Origin: Maridesulfovibrio zosterae DSM 11974 | GTDB taxonomy: Bacteria > Desulfobacterota > Desulfovibrionia > Desulfovibrionales > Desulfovibrionaceae | Direction: 5' to 3' | Length of the DNA: 64,000 nucleotides | NCBI RefSeq assembly: GCF_000425265.1 | Contig: NZ_KE384342.1 | Location: 942,557 to 1,006,556 of the forward strand | Shown: positions 55,097 through 64,000 of the stretch, piece by piece | Numbering within the stretch: the stretch's first letter is position 1 | Layout: every line of letters begins with the position of its first letter | Position numbers and translations under genes: made by a program | The notes under the pieces: generated by a model | What the model was told of the DNA's origin: nothing | Databases searched by the model: none | What the model saw: only the letters and a program-made list of their open reading frames with translations

Positions 55097-55594
55097 TTAA
55101 TCTACTTTGTTATATGCTTTTGCAGCAGCACCGCAGATAGGACATTTGTCAGTTGCAGCACCATCCTGAGTGTGACCACATACTGAACAGATATAAAATT
55201 CTGCGTCAGCAAATTTATCACTATCAGCTTCAAGAGCTGCTGAGTAAAGTTCTGCATGAATTTTTTCAGCTTCGTTAGCAAAACCGAAGTAACGAAGAAC
55301 AGCATTCTCACCTTCAGCTTTTGCATCTTCCATCATATCAGGATACATGGACTTGAATTCGAAAGTCTCACCTTCAATTGCAGCTTTAAGGTTTTCTTCA
55401 GTAGAACCAATTCCTTTCATAAGACGAAGATGCGCATGAGCGTGAATAGTTTCAGCTGCAGCTGCTGCGCGGAAAAGTTTAGCAACACCGGGTTTACCTT
55501 CGGACTCTGCTTTTTCAGCAAATGCGAGGTATTTACGATTAGCCTGTGATTCACCTGCGAAAGCTGCGCTCAAATTTTCTGATGTTTTAGACAT
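55097..55594 (-). CDS. rbr: Rubrerythrin
   Basis: A 165-residue non-heme iron peroxidase of anaerobes. The ferritin-like diiron domain has Glu residues in AAFAGESQANRKYL, EIHAHAHLR-like ETIHAHAH near 48-55, and GEN/ANEAEKIHAE. The rubredoxin-like C-terminus has two CxxC pairs, CSVCG (Cys136, Cys139) and CPICG (Cys151, Cys154). It reduces hydrogen peroxide with electrons from rubredoxin. A GGAGAA ribosome site precedes the ATG. It fits the oxygen-defence group katA and perR. Confidence 0.95.
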   Translation of the reverse strand: MSKTSENLSAAFAGESQANRKYLAFAEKAESEGKPGVAKLFRAAAAAETIHAHAHLRLMKGIGSTEENLKAAIEGETFEFKSMYPDMMEDAKAEGENAVLRYFGFANEAEKIHAELYSAALEADSDKFADAEFYICSVCGHTQDGAATDKCPICGAAAKAYNKVD

Positions 55595-56031
55595 TGTAGT
55601 TCTCCTTATTTAAAGTGTTATTCTAAATTATAATCGAGGAAGTATTTCCTCTTTCGTTCTCGTTGAAGATATCAATAATAGTTCTTAATACTATTAGCAA
55701 GTAAAAAATGTAATTTCTTTAAAAAATTTAAATTGCATAAAATCGGTTCAGAAAATGATATCTTAATAATTCTTAATATAATATGGTTATTCAGAATCAG
55801 GATGTCCCCAATTATTTATAATCACACGCTAAAGAGTCATTCTGATCAACCTATATATTATTAGAATACTAACTGCTGTAATTATAAATTTTACTAATTT
55901 AAAATTATAATGTGCAGGGAAATAAAAATTATGATAACTCTAAAATATAAATTTATCTTTTTCTGCAATAGGGCTTAGTAAAGATAATGATTTATACTTA
56001 ATGGGAGAGAATATGCTTAAAGGGAGAGATT
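55595..56031. other. AT-rich intergenic region between rubrerythrin and MCP genes
   Basis: About 437 bases with no supported coding frame. An inverted repeat TAATAGT-N7-ACTATTA lies at 55676-55696, a possible operator for rubrerythrin. Nothing else is recognised. Confidence 0.4.
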
Positions 56032-58281
56032 ATGAACTTTAAATCAATAAAGACAAAAATTATTCTGATGTCAGCGTGTTGTATTGCGCTATCAGCAGTA
56101 TTACTGATTTCACTACAAATTCGTGACCAGAAAAAAAACACGGCTTTCGTTCAATCTGAAGTATCAAAACTTATTGAAGACAAAACAAAACAAGGACTTA
56201 TGGGAATTGCTGAAGCTCAGGCTGGTGTAATCCGGGTTGAACTGCTTAAAAATATTGATACCGCAAGAACTCTTGCCGGCGTATTTAAGTCCATTAGATC
56301 CAGAGATGCTAATGACCCGAATCTCAGAGAGATTTTTAACGACATACTGCTTACTGTTTTAAAAGATAATAAAAATTTTCTTGGTACTTACAGTGCCTGG
56401 CAGCCAAATGCAATTGATGGAAATGATGATTTATACAAAGGCAGAACTGATCAGGGATATGATTCAAGCGGTCGCTTTGTCCCATACTGGAACAGAGATC
56501 AACAAGGTAAGATAGCTAGACAAGCCCTTGTCGGATATGAAGACGCCAGTCTACATCCCAATGGAGTGACTAAAGGTGGCTGGTATCTCTTTCCAAGACA
56601 AAGAGGCCTTCCAAATATTTTAGATCCATTCCCTTATATTGTTCAAGGAAAACAGGAATGGCTCACAACAATGTCGGTTCCGGTCGTTGTTGATGGTAAA
56701 TTTCTTGGAATTGCAGGTACAGATTTAAGACTTAATTTTGTTCAAAAGCTAAGTGAAAAAGTTGCTTCTCAATTGTATGAAGGCAAAGCAAAAGTTAAAG
56801 TTATTAGTAACCTTGGTATCATAGTTGCCGACAGCGCCACTCCAACAAATGTAGGAAAGCCCATTGATCAAATTAATGAAGAGAATATGGAGCTTATTAA
56901 AAAAGATATTAAAGATGAAAAATCCTATATTAATCTTGGAGAAGAAGATGGTCTTGTTCAGGCTTTAGCCCCTATTAATTTAGGACAAACCAAAACTCCA
57001 TGGGCTGTTTTAATTGAAGTTGACAGAAATATTGTTTTTGCCAAATCAATTCACCTGCATGAAGAACTAGTCAATAATGCATATCAAAGCGCCATTTTTG
57101 CAATTTCAGCAGGAGCAGCAATTGTTGCGCTTGCATGTATAGTTCTTTGGTTCTTAACAGGTGGAATTGTGAAACCGATTAAACAATCTGTTACATTTGC
57201 AGAAAGCGTTGCAAAAGGCGATTTTGATCAGGAACTGAATATTAATCAGGCTGATGAAATAGGTGTCTTAGCTGATTCCTTGAAAGTGATGGTAGATAAT
57301 CTTAAAAAAATGATCACTGAGGCCGAAGATAAGAGTAGACAGGCCGAGGAAGAAACAGCAAGAGCAAACATTGCTGTAGAAGAAGCTAATGAGGCTAAAG
57401 AACACGCTGCACGCGCTGAAAGAGATGGTAAAATTCAGGCGGCACAGGAACTTGAAGAAATAGTAAACATTGTTACATCAGCTTCAGAAGAACTGGCTGC
57501 TCAGATTGAACAATCGCGCAGGGGAACAGAAGACCAGTCTGCCCAGATAACAGAAACCGCAACAGCCATGGAAGAAATGAATGTTACTGTTCTTGAGGTT
57601 GCAAAAAATGCTTCCAATTCTTCCGAAACAGCCAATATGGCTAGAGAGAAGGCTCAAGCCGGTTCCGAAATAGTTTCTAGGGTGTTAAAAAGCATGGAAG
57701 AGCTTCAGGGTGTAGCATTACAGCTTAAAGACAATGTTACCAGCCTTGGAAGAGATGCAGAAGGAATAGGACAGGTAATGGAAGTCATTTCCGACATTGC
57801 TGACCAAACGAACCTGCTGGCTTTGAATGCTGCTATTGAAGCTGCAAGAGCCGGTGAAGCAGGTCGCGGTTTTGCCGTCGTTGCTGATGAAGTTCGCAAA
57901 CTGGCCGAAAAAACCATGACTGCTACTAATGAAGTTGGAAAAGCCATTACTGACATTCAGAAAGGTACTACTGATAACATTCAAAATGTTGATAAGGCTG
58001 TCATAAAAATTGATGAAACAACAAAGCTTTCAACTGAATCAGGTGCTTCACTTGATGCAATTGTCAACTTTGTCGATGATACTTCAAACCAAGTTCAAAA
58101 TATTGCAACTGCCGCAGAAGAACAGTCAGCTGCAAGTGAACAGATCAATCAGTCCCTAAGCCAGGTAGCTGACATTTCTAATGAAACAGCAAAAGCCATG
58201 GGAGAATCAGCAATCGCTGTTGAAGAAGTTGCTAAGCAGACACAGGCTCTGCAAAAACTTATCAACCACATGAAAGAATAA
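56032..58281 (+). CDS. Methyl-accepting chemotaxis protein with dCACHE sensor
   Basis: A 749-residue chemoreceptor. A membrane span (about 8-27), a periplasmic double-CACHE sensor (about 40-340, with [18 protein letters not shown] and the [21 protein letters not shown] block), a second span near 354-376, a HAMP domain (about 377-430) and a cytoplasmic signalling domain. The hairpin tip is [42 protein letters not shown] near 580-630. The ligand is unknown. A GGGAGAG site precedes the ATG. Confidence 0.92.
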   Translation: MNFKSIKTKIILMSACCIALSAVLLISLQIRDQKKNTAFVQSEVSKLIEDKTKQGLMGIAEAQAGVIRVELLKNIDTARTLAGVFKSIRSRDANDPNLREIFNDILLTVLKDNKNFLGTYSAWQPNAIDGNDDLYKGRTDQGYDSSGRFVPYWNRDQQGKIARQALVGYEDASLHPNGVTKGGWYLFPRQRGLPNILDPFPYIVQGKQEWLTTMSVPVVVDGKFLGIAGTDLRLNFVQKLSEKVASQLYEGKAKVKVISNLGIIVADSATPTNVGKPIDQINEENMELIKKDIKDEKSYINLGEEDGLVQALAPINLGQTKTPWAVLIEVDRNIVFAKSIHLHEELVNNAYQSAIFAISAGAAIVALACIVLWFLTGGIVKPIKQSVTFAESVAKGDFDQELNINQADEIGVLADSLKVMVDNLKKMITEAEDKSRQAEEETARANIAVEEANEAKEHAARAERDGKIQAAQELEEIVNIVTSASEELAAQIEQSRRGTEDQSAQITETATAMEEMNVTVLEVAKNASNSSETANMAREKAQAGSEIVSRVLKSMEELQGVALQLKDNVTSLGRDAEGIGQVMEVISDIADQTNLLALNAAIEAARAGEAGRGFAVVADEVRKLAEKTMTATNEVGKAITDIQKGTTDNIQNVDKAVIKIDETTKLSTESGASLDAIVNFVDDTSNQVQNIATAAEEQSAASEQINQSLSQVADISNETAKAMGESAIAVEEVAKQTQALQKLINHMKE

Positions 58282-58342
58282 AAGTAATTATCTGTTATAT
58301 TATTCTTAGGTTCTAAGTTACTATAACGAACATGAAAAGTGA

Positions 58343-58380
58343 AAGCGCATACGGAGTAACCGTATGCGCTTCTGCTTTTT
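58343..58380 (+). terminator. Terminator after MCP gene
   Basis: AAGCGCATACGG (58343-58354) pairs with CCGTATGCGCTT (58360-58371), followed by a T-rich tract. Confidence 0.85.
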
Positions 58381-58553
58381 AAGCATAAAATGTATAATAA
58401 ATTTTAAAGAAATCAGTAATATCAATATTTATAAAATTTTATAGAATCAAATTCAGACAATGGATTCAGAAAAGTCTCCTTTTCTTTAATTGACATACAC
58501 ACCTTTAAGAGTATCCCTATCTCTTTACACACAACGATTTCGGAGCCTTCTAA

Positions 58554-59333
58554 ATGATATTAAAAAATAAAAATCAGATCGAGCTTATGCGCGCAGCAGG
58601 ACTGCTGCTCTATAAAGCACATATCGTGGCCAAAGAAATGATCGAACCTGGAATAACTACCGCTGCAATTGATGCTGAAGTAGAAAAATTTATTTTAACT
58701 AATAATGCTATCCCTCTCTTTAAAGGTGTTCAGGGCAAAGTACCTTTTCCTGCTGCATGCTGTATGTCTGTGAACGAAGAAATCGTCCACGGTATACCGT
58801 CACAAAGAAAGCTTACTGACGGTGATATTCTAAGTATTGATATCGGGGTACGTCTGAATGGCTGGTGCTCCGACTGTGCCTGTACCCATGCCATTGGTGA
58901 AATTGATACCGAGAAACAAAAACTCATGGACGTAACTGAAGAATGTCTGCGTCTTGCTATCCGGGAAATCAAGCCGGGATTAAAGTGGAGCAAGATTGCT
59001 AAAGAAATGGCTCAGTATGCCCGCTCAAACAGTTTTTCAGTTGTTGAAACTTTAGTTGGACATGGTATAGGAGAAGGTCTATGGGAATCCCCACAAATAC
59101 CTAATTACCACAGCAGAGTTTTAAGGGATTTCAAGCTTAAAGAAGGACTCGTCATTGCGGTAGAGCCTATGATAAATGCAGGAGTTAAAAACACTCAGAC
59201 TCTTGATGATCATTGGACTATTGTGACCAAAGACCATAAACCTTCTGCCCATTTTGAACATACCATCGCTGTAACTGCATCAGGAGCACAAGTTCTGACC
59301 TGCGGTCCTGACGGCGAAGGCTGGGCCATGTAG
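58554..59333 (+). CDS. map: Methionine aminopeptidase, type I
   Basis: A 259-residue metalloprotease that removes N-terminal Met. All metal and catalytic residues are visible: His79, Asp96 (SIDIGV), Asp107, His170 (GHGIGEGLWESP), Glu204 (AVEPM) and Glu235 (HFEHTIAVT). The length matches type I enzymes. The start at 58554 is the first ATG, but the upstream ribosome site is weak. It is followed after 44 bases by recQ. Confidence 0.94.
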   Translation: MILKNKNQIELMRAAGLLLYKAHIVAKEMIEPGITTAAIDAEVEKFILTNNAIPLFKGVQGKVPFPAACCMSVNEEIVHGIPSQRKLTDGDILSIDIGVRLNGWCSDCACTHAIGEIDTEKQKLMDVTEECLRLAIREIKPGLKWSKIAKEMAQYARSNSFSVVETLVGHGIGEGLWESPQIPNYHSRVLRDFKLKEGLVIAVEPMINAGVKNTQTLDDHWTIVTKDHKPSAHFEHTIAVTASGAQVLTCGPDGEGWAM

Positions 59334-59377
59334 CTCTTTTTTCTTAATTTATAACCTCTCCGATAAAAATATAATCC

Positions 59378-61606
59378 ATGCCAGATACAATGCGCTCGCC
59401 TCTCGATGTTCTTCAGCAAACATACGGCTATGAATCGTTCAAAGGAATACAGGAAGATGTAATCAATCGTATTATGAACGGCGGCAATGCCGTCGTATTC
59501 ATGCCGACTGGCGGAGGTAAGTCAGCCTGCTACCAGATTCCTGCTATTCTCCGTAAAGGCGTTGGCATTGTAATTTCACCGCTGATTGCACTTATGCGTG
59601 ATCAGGTTGCTGCATTAACACAGATGGGAGTCAGGGCTGCATGTCTAAACTCATCAGTTCAGCCGTCTGAAGCAAACCATATTATCCATGAACTGCACAG
59701 TGGCGATATTGATCTACTTTATGTTGCGCCGGAACGTCTGGCCCACCCCGGTTTCATGGATATGCTTTCTGGATTTAAAATTGCTCTTATTGCCATAGAT
59801 GAAGCTCATTGTGTTGCCCAATGGGGACACGATTTCAGACCGGACTACCTGCGTTTGTCAGAATTTGCGCAGCGTTTTCCAACTGTTCCCCGCCTAGCTC
59901 TGACTGCAACAGCAGACGGACCGACCAGAAATGAAATTCTACATCGTCTTTCTTTTTGTGAAGATGATATATTTGCCACCGGATTTGACAGGCCAAATAT
60001 CCGCTATACAGTTATTCCTAAGGAGCAGGAAAAAAGACAGCTTCTGAACTTTATTAAAAATGAACATTTCACTGAGTGCGGAATTGTCTACCGCATGAGT
60101 CGCAAAAAAGTAGAATCCACTGCAGAATGGCTATGTAAAAACGGCATTAAAGCCCTTCCCTATCATGCTGGTCTGGACGCACAGACCCGTGAATCAAATC
60201 AGGCCCGTTTTATGTCTGAAGACGGCGTAGTCATGGTTGCAACAATTGCATTCGGCATGGGTATAGATAAGCCGGATGTACGCTATGTTGCTCATCTGGA
60301 TATGCCAAAGACGATTGAAGCCTACTATCAGGAAACCGGTCGCGCCGGACGTGACGGTCTTCCTGCCGAAGCATGGATGTCTGTAGGCATTCAAGATATG
60401 GGATTTTTAAAACGAATGATCATGTCCGGCAATGCTCCGGAAGAACGCAAGGCACTTGAATTACGTAAACTTAATGCACTTCTTGCGTACTGCGAATCCT
60501 CCGGTTGTCTACGCCAGTCATTGCTTGCCTACTTTGGCGAAGAACTTGAAAAGCCATGCGGTAACTGTTTCACCTGCAATAATCCGCCATCCACATTCGA
60601 CGGAACTATTCACGCACAAAAAGCTTTATCCAATATTTACCGTACCCAGCAAATGTTCGGAGCTAATTATCTAATAGAAATTCTGCTGGGCAAAGACAAC
60701 AAGCGCATATCTGGTTTTGAGCACGATAAGCTCAGTACATACGGCATCGGTAAAGAGTTTAGTGCAGATGAATGGATGTCTATTCACCGCCAATTAGTCT
60801 CACAGGGCTTGGTTGATGTTGATATTGAAGGATACGGGTCACTGAAACTTAATGCAAAAAGCTGGGAAGTTCTGCGTAAAGAAAGATCTGTTGCATTACG
60901 TAAAGATCCTGTTTTAGTGAAGACTAAAACTCGTAAGGCCAGCAAAAAACTGATTATAGGCGATGCGAACAGTCCCTCAATGACGACCCCGGAAGCAAAA
61001 GAGCTTCTGGACTCACTGCGCACACTTCGCAACACTCTTGCAAAAGAACAGCAGGTACCGGCCTATGCAATTTTCCCGGATAAAACTCTGCTGGAGCTGG
61101 CCTGTTACCGTCCTCAAACAGCAGGTGAACTATACGCTGTCAGCGGATTAGGCGATCAGAAAATTTTCAGATATGGAAATGCAATTATTGATGTATTAAT
61201 TAAACATCAGGATAAACATGGCCGCCCCTCCGATCTATTTCCGATCCCAGAGGATAAAATTAAATCAGTCTCGGTCGGACAGCCAAAGGATGAAGGCCCT
61301 ACGGTTTCCGCATCTGCCCTTGAGACATTGGATTTATTTGAAGAAATTCTAGACATAGAAAAAGTTGCCCAAGAACGAAATATAAAAGCCAATACCATAT
61401 ACGCCCATCTCACCTCTTGTATTCAGGCCGGAAAGCTGAATGTAACTGATGTTGTTGATTTCAGTAAAACTGAACTTGACTGCGTGACTGATACAATAAA
61501 GTTTTATGAGTCAGAAGGTTTTTTACAACTCAATCCAGTCTATAATGCTCTTTACGGAAATTATTCATTCGAAATATTACGAATGGTAAAAGCGGGAATA
61601 AAATAA
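59378..61606 (+). CDS. recQ: ATP-dependent DNA helicase RecQ
   Basis: A 742-residue SF2 helicase. Walker A TGGGKS is at 44-49, and the DEAH box DEAHCVAQWGHDFRPDY near 137-153. The second RecA domain has GIVYRMSRKKVEST and QETGRAGRDG. A zinc-binding Cys cluster (CGNCFTCNNP near 391-400) and a winged-helix (RQC) domain follow, then an HRDC domain (about 540-615). The last about 120 residues form a further helical domain, so the protein is longer than the E. coli RecQ (about 610). It acts in recombination and repair. Confidence 0.93.
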   Translation: MPDTMRSPLDVLQQTYGYESFKGIQEDVINRIMNGGNAVVFMPTGGGKSACYQIPAILRKGVGIVISPLIALMRDQVAALTQMGVRAACLNSSVQPSEANHIIHELHSGDIDLLYVAPERLAHPGFMDMLSGFKIALIAIDEAHCVAQWGHDFRPDYLRLSEFAQRFPTVPRLALTATADGPTRNEILHRLSFCEDDIFATGFDRPNIRYTVIPKEQEKRQLLNFIKNEHFTECGIVYRMSRKKVESTAEWLCKNGIKALPYHAGLDAQTRESNQARFMSEDGVVMVATIAFGMGIDKPDVRYVAHLDMPKTIEAYYQETGRAGRDGLPAEAWMSVGIQDMGFLKRMIMSGNAPEERKALELRKLNALLAYCESSGCLRQSLLAYFGEELEKPCGNCFTCNNPPSTFDGTIHAQKALSNIYRTQQMFGANYLIEILLGKDNKRISGFEHDKLSTYGIGKEFSADEWMSIHRQLVSQGLVDVDIEGYGSLKLNAKSWEVLRKERSVALRKDPVLVKTKTRKASKKLIIGDANSPSMTTPEAKELLDSLRTLRNTLAKEQQVPAYAIFPDKTLLELACYRPQTAGELYAVSGLGDQKIFRYGNAIIDVLIKHQDKHGRPSDLFPIPEDKIKSVSVGQPKDEGPTVSASALETLDLFEEILDIEKVAQERNIKANTIYAHLTSCIQAGKLNVTDVVDFSKTELDCVTDTIKFYESEGFLQLNPVYNALYGNYSFEILRMVKAGIK

Positions 61607-61701
61607 TTCATAATAAAATAGCCCTAGTTTTAATCTATGCATAAAATCATGAATTAAAACTAGAGCTGAATTTATCTTTCAATTTTAAATCATAAAATAA
61701 T

Positions 61702-63060
61702 TTATTCAATGCGATAAGACGCTGTCTTATTTTTGCTTGGATGAATTCGACCTTGTTGAGCAAGTTTTTGAACAAACTGATCAGTTGCCTGAACAATTTT
61801 TTTATCCCCCTTAATGAGCGGGCGATCATCTCCCCATGAATCAAGCATATCTGGATCTTTAACTGAAAGATGCACAACAGCTGAGAAAAAACGGCGTAAG
61901 TTGATCAGCAAAGAAAAAGGTTCCTGATTTCTGGAAAGATCAAGAGCTTCCATTGATTCAAACGTTACAGCAAAAGGCTTCTGAATTCTGTGATCAAAGA
62001 CAAGATCATCATTCCACAAAAATTTTGTAGAAAGTTTTTCCGTTTCATATGCAAGGTAGTTTGCATATGCCCGAGCTGTTCCTACATGAACATTATATAA
62101 TCCATCCAGCTCATTACCAAAGCAAACATTTAAATACTCAACTAATTCTTTGAAATAAATACCGCCCCCTTTTTCTACCAAGTCGAAAGAATAAGGAATT
62201 TCTTTATTTTCCGGCATGGAAAGCAAGGCGAGCATAGTTAAAATCTCTTCAATTGTACCGGCACCGCCTGGATGAACTTTACCTCGATGTGAAGCACGGA
62301 TAAAAGCTTCCATACGCTCTTCTATTGTAGGGAAAGTTAAAAGCTGGGTGACAAGCTCGTTAGGAGCTTCTGCTGCAAGAATCTTTTTTTCAGAAAAACC
62401 GATAAAATCGCGCATTCCATACCGCTCAAAAGTATTCTGCTTACCATAAGCAACCTGTGCGCCTTTAAATGGAGCTTTCATGATACCGACTCCGCAACCG
62501 GTAATATTCTCCATGTCCGGCATAAACAATGCTGTCCAGTAGCCAAGCTCTTTGGCAAAACTATACTCTTCCATAGGAACCTGATGTCCGCCCCATGTAA
62601 ACATAACCAATCCGCGAACACCTCGATACATAAGTCCCGAGTTCTCGACGAATTTTTTAATATACGATGAACGGCATGCTTCAGGTCCTTTTGGGAATTC
62701 CGGAGCAAAAATAAGATCACGGATAACAGCAGATATGTGCTCAATAGACTGCCAGATTACGTGTCTGCCATCGTAAAGACAATCCATGGGAACTTTTTTG
62801 CAGTGCAGATTAATATTACCATTTACCTGAGCCAATTCAACATGCATATCGCCAAATTTTTCACGGATTTCACGAGTATCATGCACATTATTTTTATGGA
62901 CATTGATAAGTGCACCAACAATCTCCGGCATACGATTTTCAGGAGCGGCAAGTCCATTTATAAGCTGCTGAAGCTCTTCTGTACCGGGTTTCCTTGGAAA
63001 AACTTTACGGGCTATAAGGGGGATCTTTAATTCTGTTTTCATATTCTCATGAGAATTCAT
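61702..63060 (-). CDS. ppnN: Nucleotide 5'-monophosphate nucleosidase, LOG family
   Basis: A 452-residue protein of the PpnN (YgdH) type, 454 residues in E. coli. The LOG motif PGGAGTIEE follows the ribose/base segment, with a conserved Arg cluster (ASHRGKVHPGGAGT). PpnN hydrolyses purine and pyrimidine 5'-monophosphates to free base and ribose 5-phosphate, and in E. coli is stimulated by (p)ppGpp. The start at 63060 is supported only by position; an internal ATG at 63042 (MKTELK) is possible. Confidence 0.85.
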   Translation of the reverse strand: MNSHENMKTELKIPLIARKVFPRKPGTEELQQLINGLAAPENRMPEIVGALINVHKNNVHDTREIREKFGDMHVELAQVNGNINLHCKKVPMDCLYDGRHVIWQSIEHISAVIRDLIFAPEFPKGPEACRSSYIKKFVENSGLMYRGVRGLVMFTWGGHQVPMEEYSFAKELGYWTALFMPDMENITGCGVGIMKAPFKGAQVAYGKQNTFERYGMRDFIGFSEKKILAAEAPNELVTQLLTFPTIEERMEAFIRASHRGKVHPGGAGTIEEILTMLALLSMPENKEIPYSFDLVEKGGGIYFKELVEYLNVCFGNELDGLYNVHVGTARAYANYLAYETEKLSTKFLWNDDLVFDHRIQKPFAVTFESMEALDLSRNQEPFSLLINLRRFFSAVVHLSVKDPDMLDSWGDDRPLIKGDKKIVQATDQFVQKLAQQGRIHPSKNKTASYRIE

Positions 63061-63281
63061 AACTGCTTAAAAATCAAGTATAACAGTCAAAAATAATTTA
63101 AAAAAATTTACTTAAACCACGCCATGTCTCTTAGTCGTCAACAAAGCGTAGGGTTCAAATTAATATAATTCCCCTTACAAATACGAATACAGTTAATTAT
63201 ATAATATTTTAGCGAAACTAATTTAATAACTGATTACGGTATGCTGTATCAAATGGTAAATTCAAAACGATGGAGGAAAAT

Positions 63282-63638
63282 ATGATAGATATAGATCAAT
63301 TTATTAATGACAAAGCAAACGGAGGAGATGGAGTACTTCAATCAATCCTGTCCGACAAAGACCAATGGACAGATGGAACAGGTAAAATTCATGATATGGA
63401 AAGAATGGATATAAATTATCTCAAAAACTGCATTAATATGCTGAAAAATTATCATTTTTTTCCAGGTAAAAAATACATTGAAGCTCAAAAAAAGGTTTAT
63501 TTTCTTAGAGATCAAAAGGTTAAAGAATTAGAGTCTCACCATAATGAATTAAAACATTTACTTGATGCCCCTACACTTCAAAATGTGCCTTTAACTGTAA
63601 AAAACAAAATGACAATCATTAACATCCAGGGTGAATAG
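63282..63638 (+). CDS. Small hypothetical protein near rRNA operon
   Basis: Not recognised. A 118-residue, hydrophilic, mostly helical protein, rich in Lys, Asp and Asn, with AT-rich codons. No signal, span or Cys motif apart from a single Cys. The start at 63282 has a textbook GGAGG-AAAAT spacing, so it is likely a real gene; an ATG at 63270 is inside that site. It ends 30 bases before the rRNA terminator and is convergent with it. Confidence 0.55.
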   Translation: MIDIDQFINDKANGGDGVLQSILSDKDQWTDGTGKIHDMERMDINYLKNCINMLKNYHFFPGKKYIEAQKKVYFLRDQKVKELESHHNELKHLLDAPTLQNVPLTVKNKMTIINIQGE

Positions 63639-63668
63639 ACTAATCGAGTATATTTAGCAGAACGCAAA

Positions 63669-63699
63669 AAGCCCCGTACAACGTAGTTGTACGGGGCTT
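63669..63699. terminator. rRNA operon terminator
   Basis: AAGCCCCGTACAAC (63669-63682) pairs perfectly with GTTGTACGGGGCTT (63686-63699). On the minus strand a T-run follows. A second hairpin (GCCC/GGGC near 63703-63720) lies between it and the 5S gene. Confidence 0.9.
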
Positions 63700-63728
63700 G
63701 GCTGCCCTTTTTACAGGGCGAAAAAAAG

Positions 63729-63845
63729 TCCTTGCGACGACCTACTTTCCCACTAGCTACCTAGCAGTATCATTGGCGATGGAGGGCTTAACTTCCGAGT
63801 TCGGAATGGGGTCGGGTGTGGCCCCTCCTCAATGGTCGCAAGGAC
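63729..63845 (-). rRNA. 5S ribosomal RNA
   Basis: On the minus strand this opens TCCTTGCGAC and closes GTCGCAAGGA, so the ends pair. The conserved loop CCATTCCGAACTCGGAAG sits in the middle, and CCGAACTCGG is diagnostic for 5S. About 117 bases. Ends may be off by a few bases. Confidence 0.9.
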
Positions 63846-63925
63846 AAATTCCTTGGTCAAAAACTTTGGACCGTGCGTGGTCCTTGGTTATTAACTATAA
63901 ATATATAGTTAATAGGGAAAGAAGA

Positions 63926-64000
63926 AAGATAAGTCGCACGATTTATTAGTACTGGTCAGCTGAGTACATTGCTGCACTTACACCTCCAGCCTATCAACCA
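63926..64000 (-). rRNA. 23S ribosomal RNA, 3' end (partial)
   Basis: On the minus strand GGTTGATAGGCTGGAGGTGT and CCAGTACTAATAAATCGTGC match the 3' end of bacterial 23S rRNA. The gene continues beyond the window. The gap to the 5S gene (63846-63925) holds no tRNA. Confidence 0.88.

Noticed and set aside
55625..55640. A TTATAAT half-site upstream of rubrerythrin as a PerR box
   Set aside because: Only one half is good; the palindrome seen at katA and perR is not present.
56003..56019. A GG-N10-GC pattern just before the MCP gene
   Set aside because: The -24 element is poor and the start would fall within about ten bases of the ATG.
63698..63949. An 83-codon frame over the rRNA region
   Set aside because: It overlaps 5S rRNA and the 23S end on the other strand.
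1..64000. CRISPR arrays, prophage, integrases or insertion sequences
   Set aside because: No regularly spaced repeats, no transposase or integrase frame and no phage structural genes were seen.

Overview
The window is a chromosomal segment of an anaerobic, AT-leaning Gram-negative bacterium. It looks like a marine, Desulfovibrio-type (Desulfovibrionaceae) sulfate reducer. The support is indirect: selA and selB, rubrerythrin plus catalase under a PerR-like regulator, a ricT-metG pair, many intergenic hairpins, a CcdA/thioredoxin redox cassette and a large dCACHE chemoreceptor. No sulfate-reduction gene lies in the window, so the assignment is an inference. There is no prophage, CRISPR array or insertion sequence. 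The region is mostly core housekeeping sequence with small accessory patches.

Layout, left to right. 0-2.4 kb: a Gate-domain membrane protein (5' end one base outside the window), ridA, a strong terminator, a long non-coding stretch with a sigma54-type promoter, and trmL. 2.5-5.5 kb: rfbB-rfbD plus a membrane polyferredoxin. 5.6-9.6 kb: trmFO (minus), then orphan oligopeptide ABC ATPases and an HD-domain protein (plus). 9.6-17.5 kb (all minus): PBP1A, a YkgJ-type cysteine-cluster protein, purF, carB. 17.6-19.6 kb: feoA, a small unknown gene, slyX, a glycosyltransferase. 19.6-27.6 kb (minus): metG, ricT, a CheY-like regulator, comEC, murA. 27.9-28.1 kb: two identical tRNA-His genes. 28.2-31.2 kb (minus): arsR, permease, two thioredoxin-like proteins and ccdA. 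31.4-33.5 kb (minus): katA and perR. 33.6-39.9 kb (minus): selB, a nested palindromic element, an M18 aminopeptidase, selA, folC. 40-43.2 kb: tRNA-Arg, a decayed stretch, two divergent glycosyltransferases. 43.5-49.1 kb: an MscS-like protein, a CHASE2 protein with a small exported partner, a DUF389 protein. 49.2-50.8 kb: a fructokinase-like kinase and a D-lyxose/D-mannose isomerase. 50.8-55.0 kb: LytTR regulator, LytS-type kinase and CstA-type transporter. 55-63.6 kb: rubrerythrin, MCP, map, recQ, ppnN, a small unknown gene. 63.7-64 kb: the 3' end of an rRNA operon (5S and 23S, minus).

How genes work together. Four regulatory circuits can be read from the DNA. (1) A repeated TTTGGC-N6-GCCAA palindrome lies at arsR and again before the permease, suggesting ArsR autoregulation of a thiol-relay/permease operon. 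(2) The same 13-bp palindrome lies before katA and before perR, suggesting a peroxide-stress pair. (3) Two 10-bp direct repeats with an 11-bp spacer precede cstA, immediately downstream of its LytS/LytTR pair; they resemble sites I recall for the E. coli LytTR regulator YpdB. (4) A sigma54-type -24/-12 element fires into a stretch with no recognisable gene, a small-RNA candidate. I found no clearly undescribed defence or biosynthetic system. The most novel-looking items are the sigma54-driven non-coding region, the nested palindromic element between selB and the M18 peptidase, and the CHASE2/exported-protein pair.
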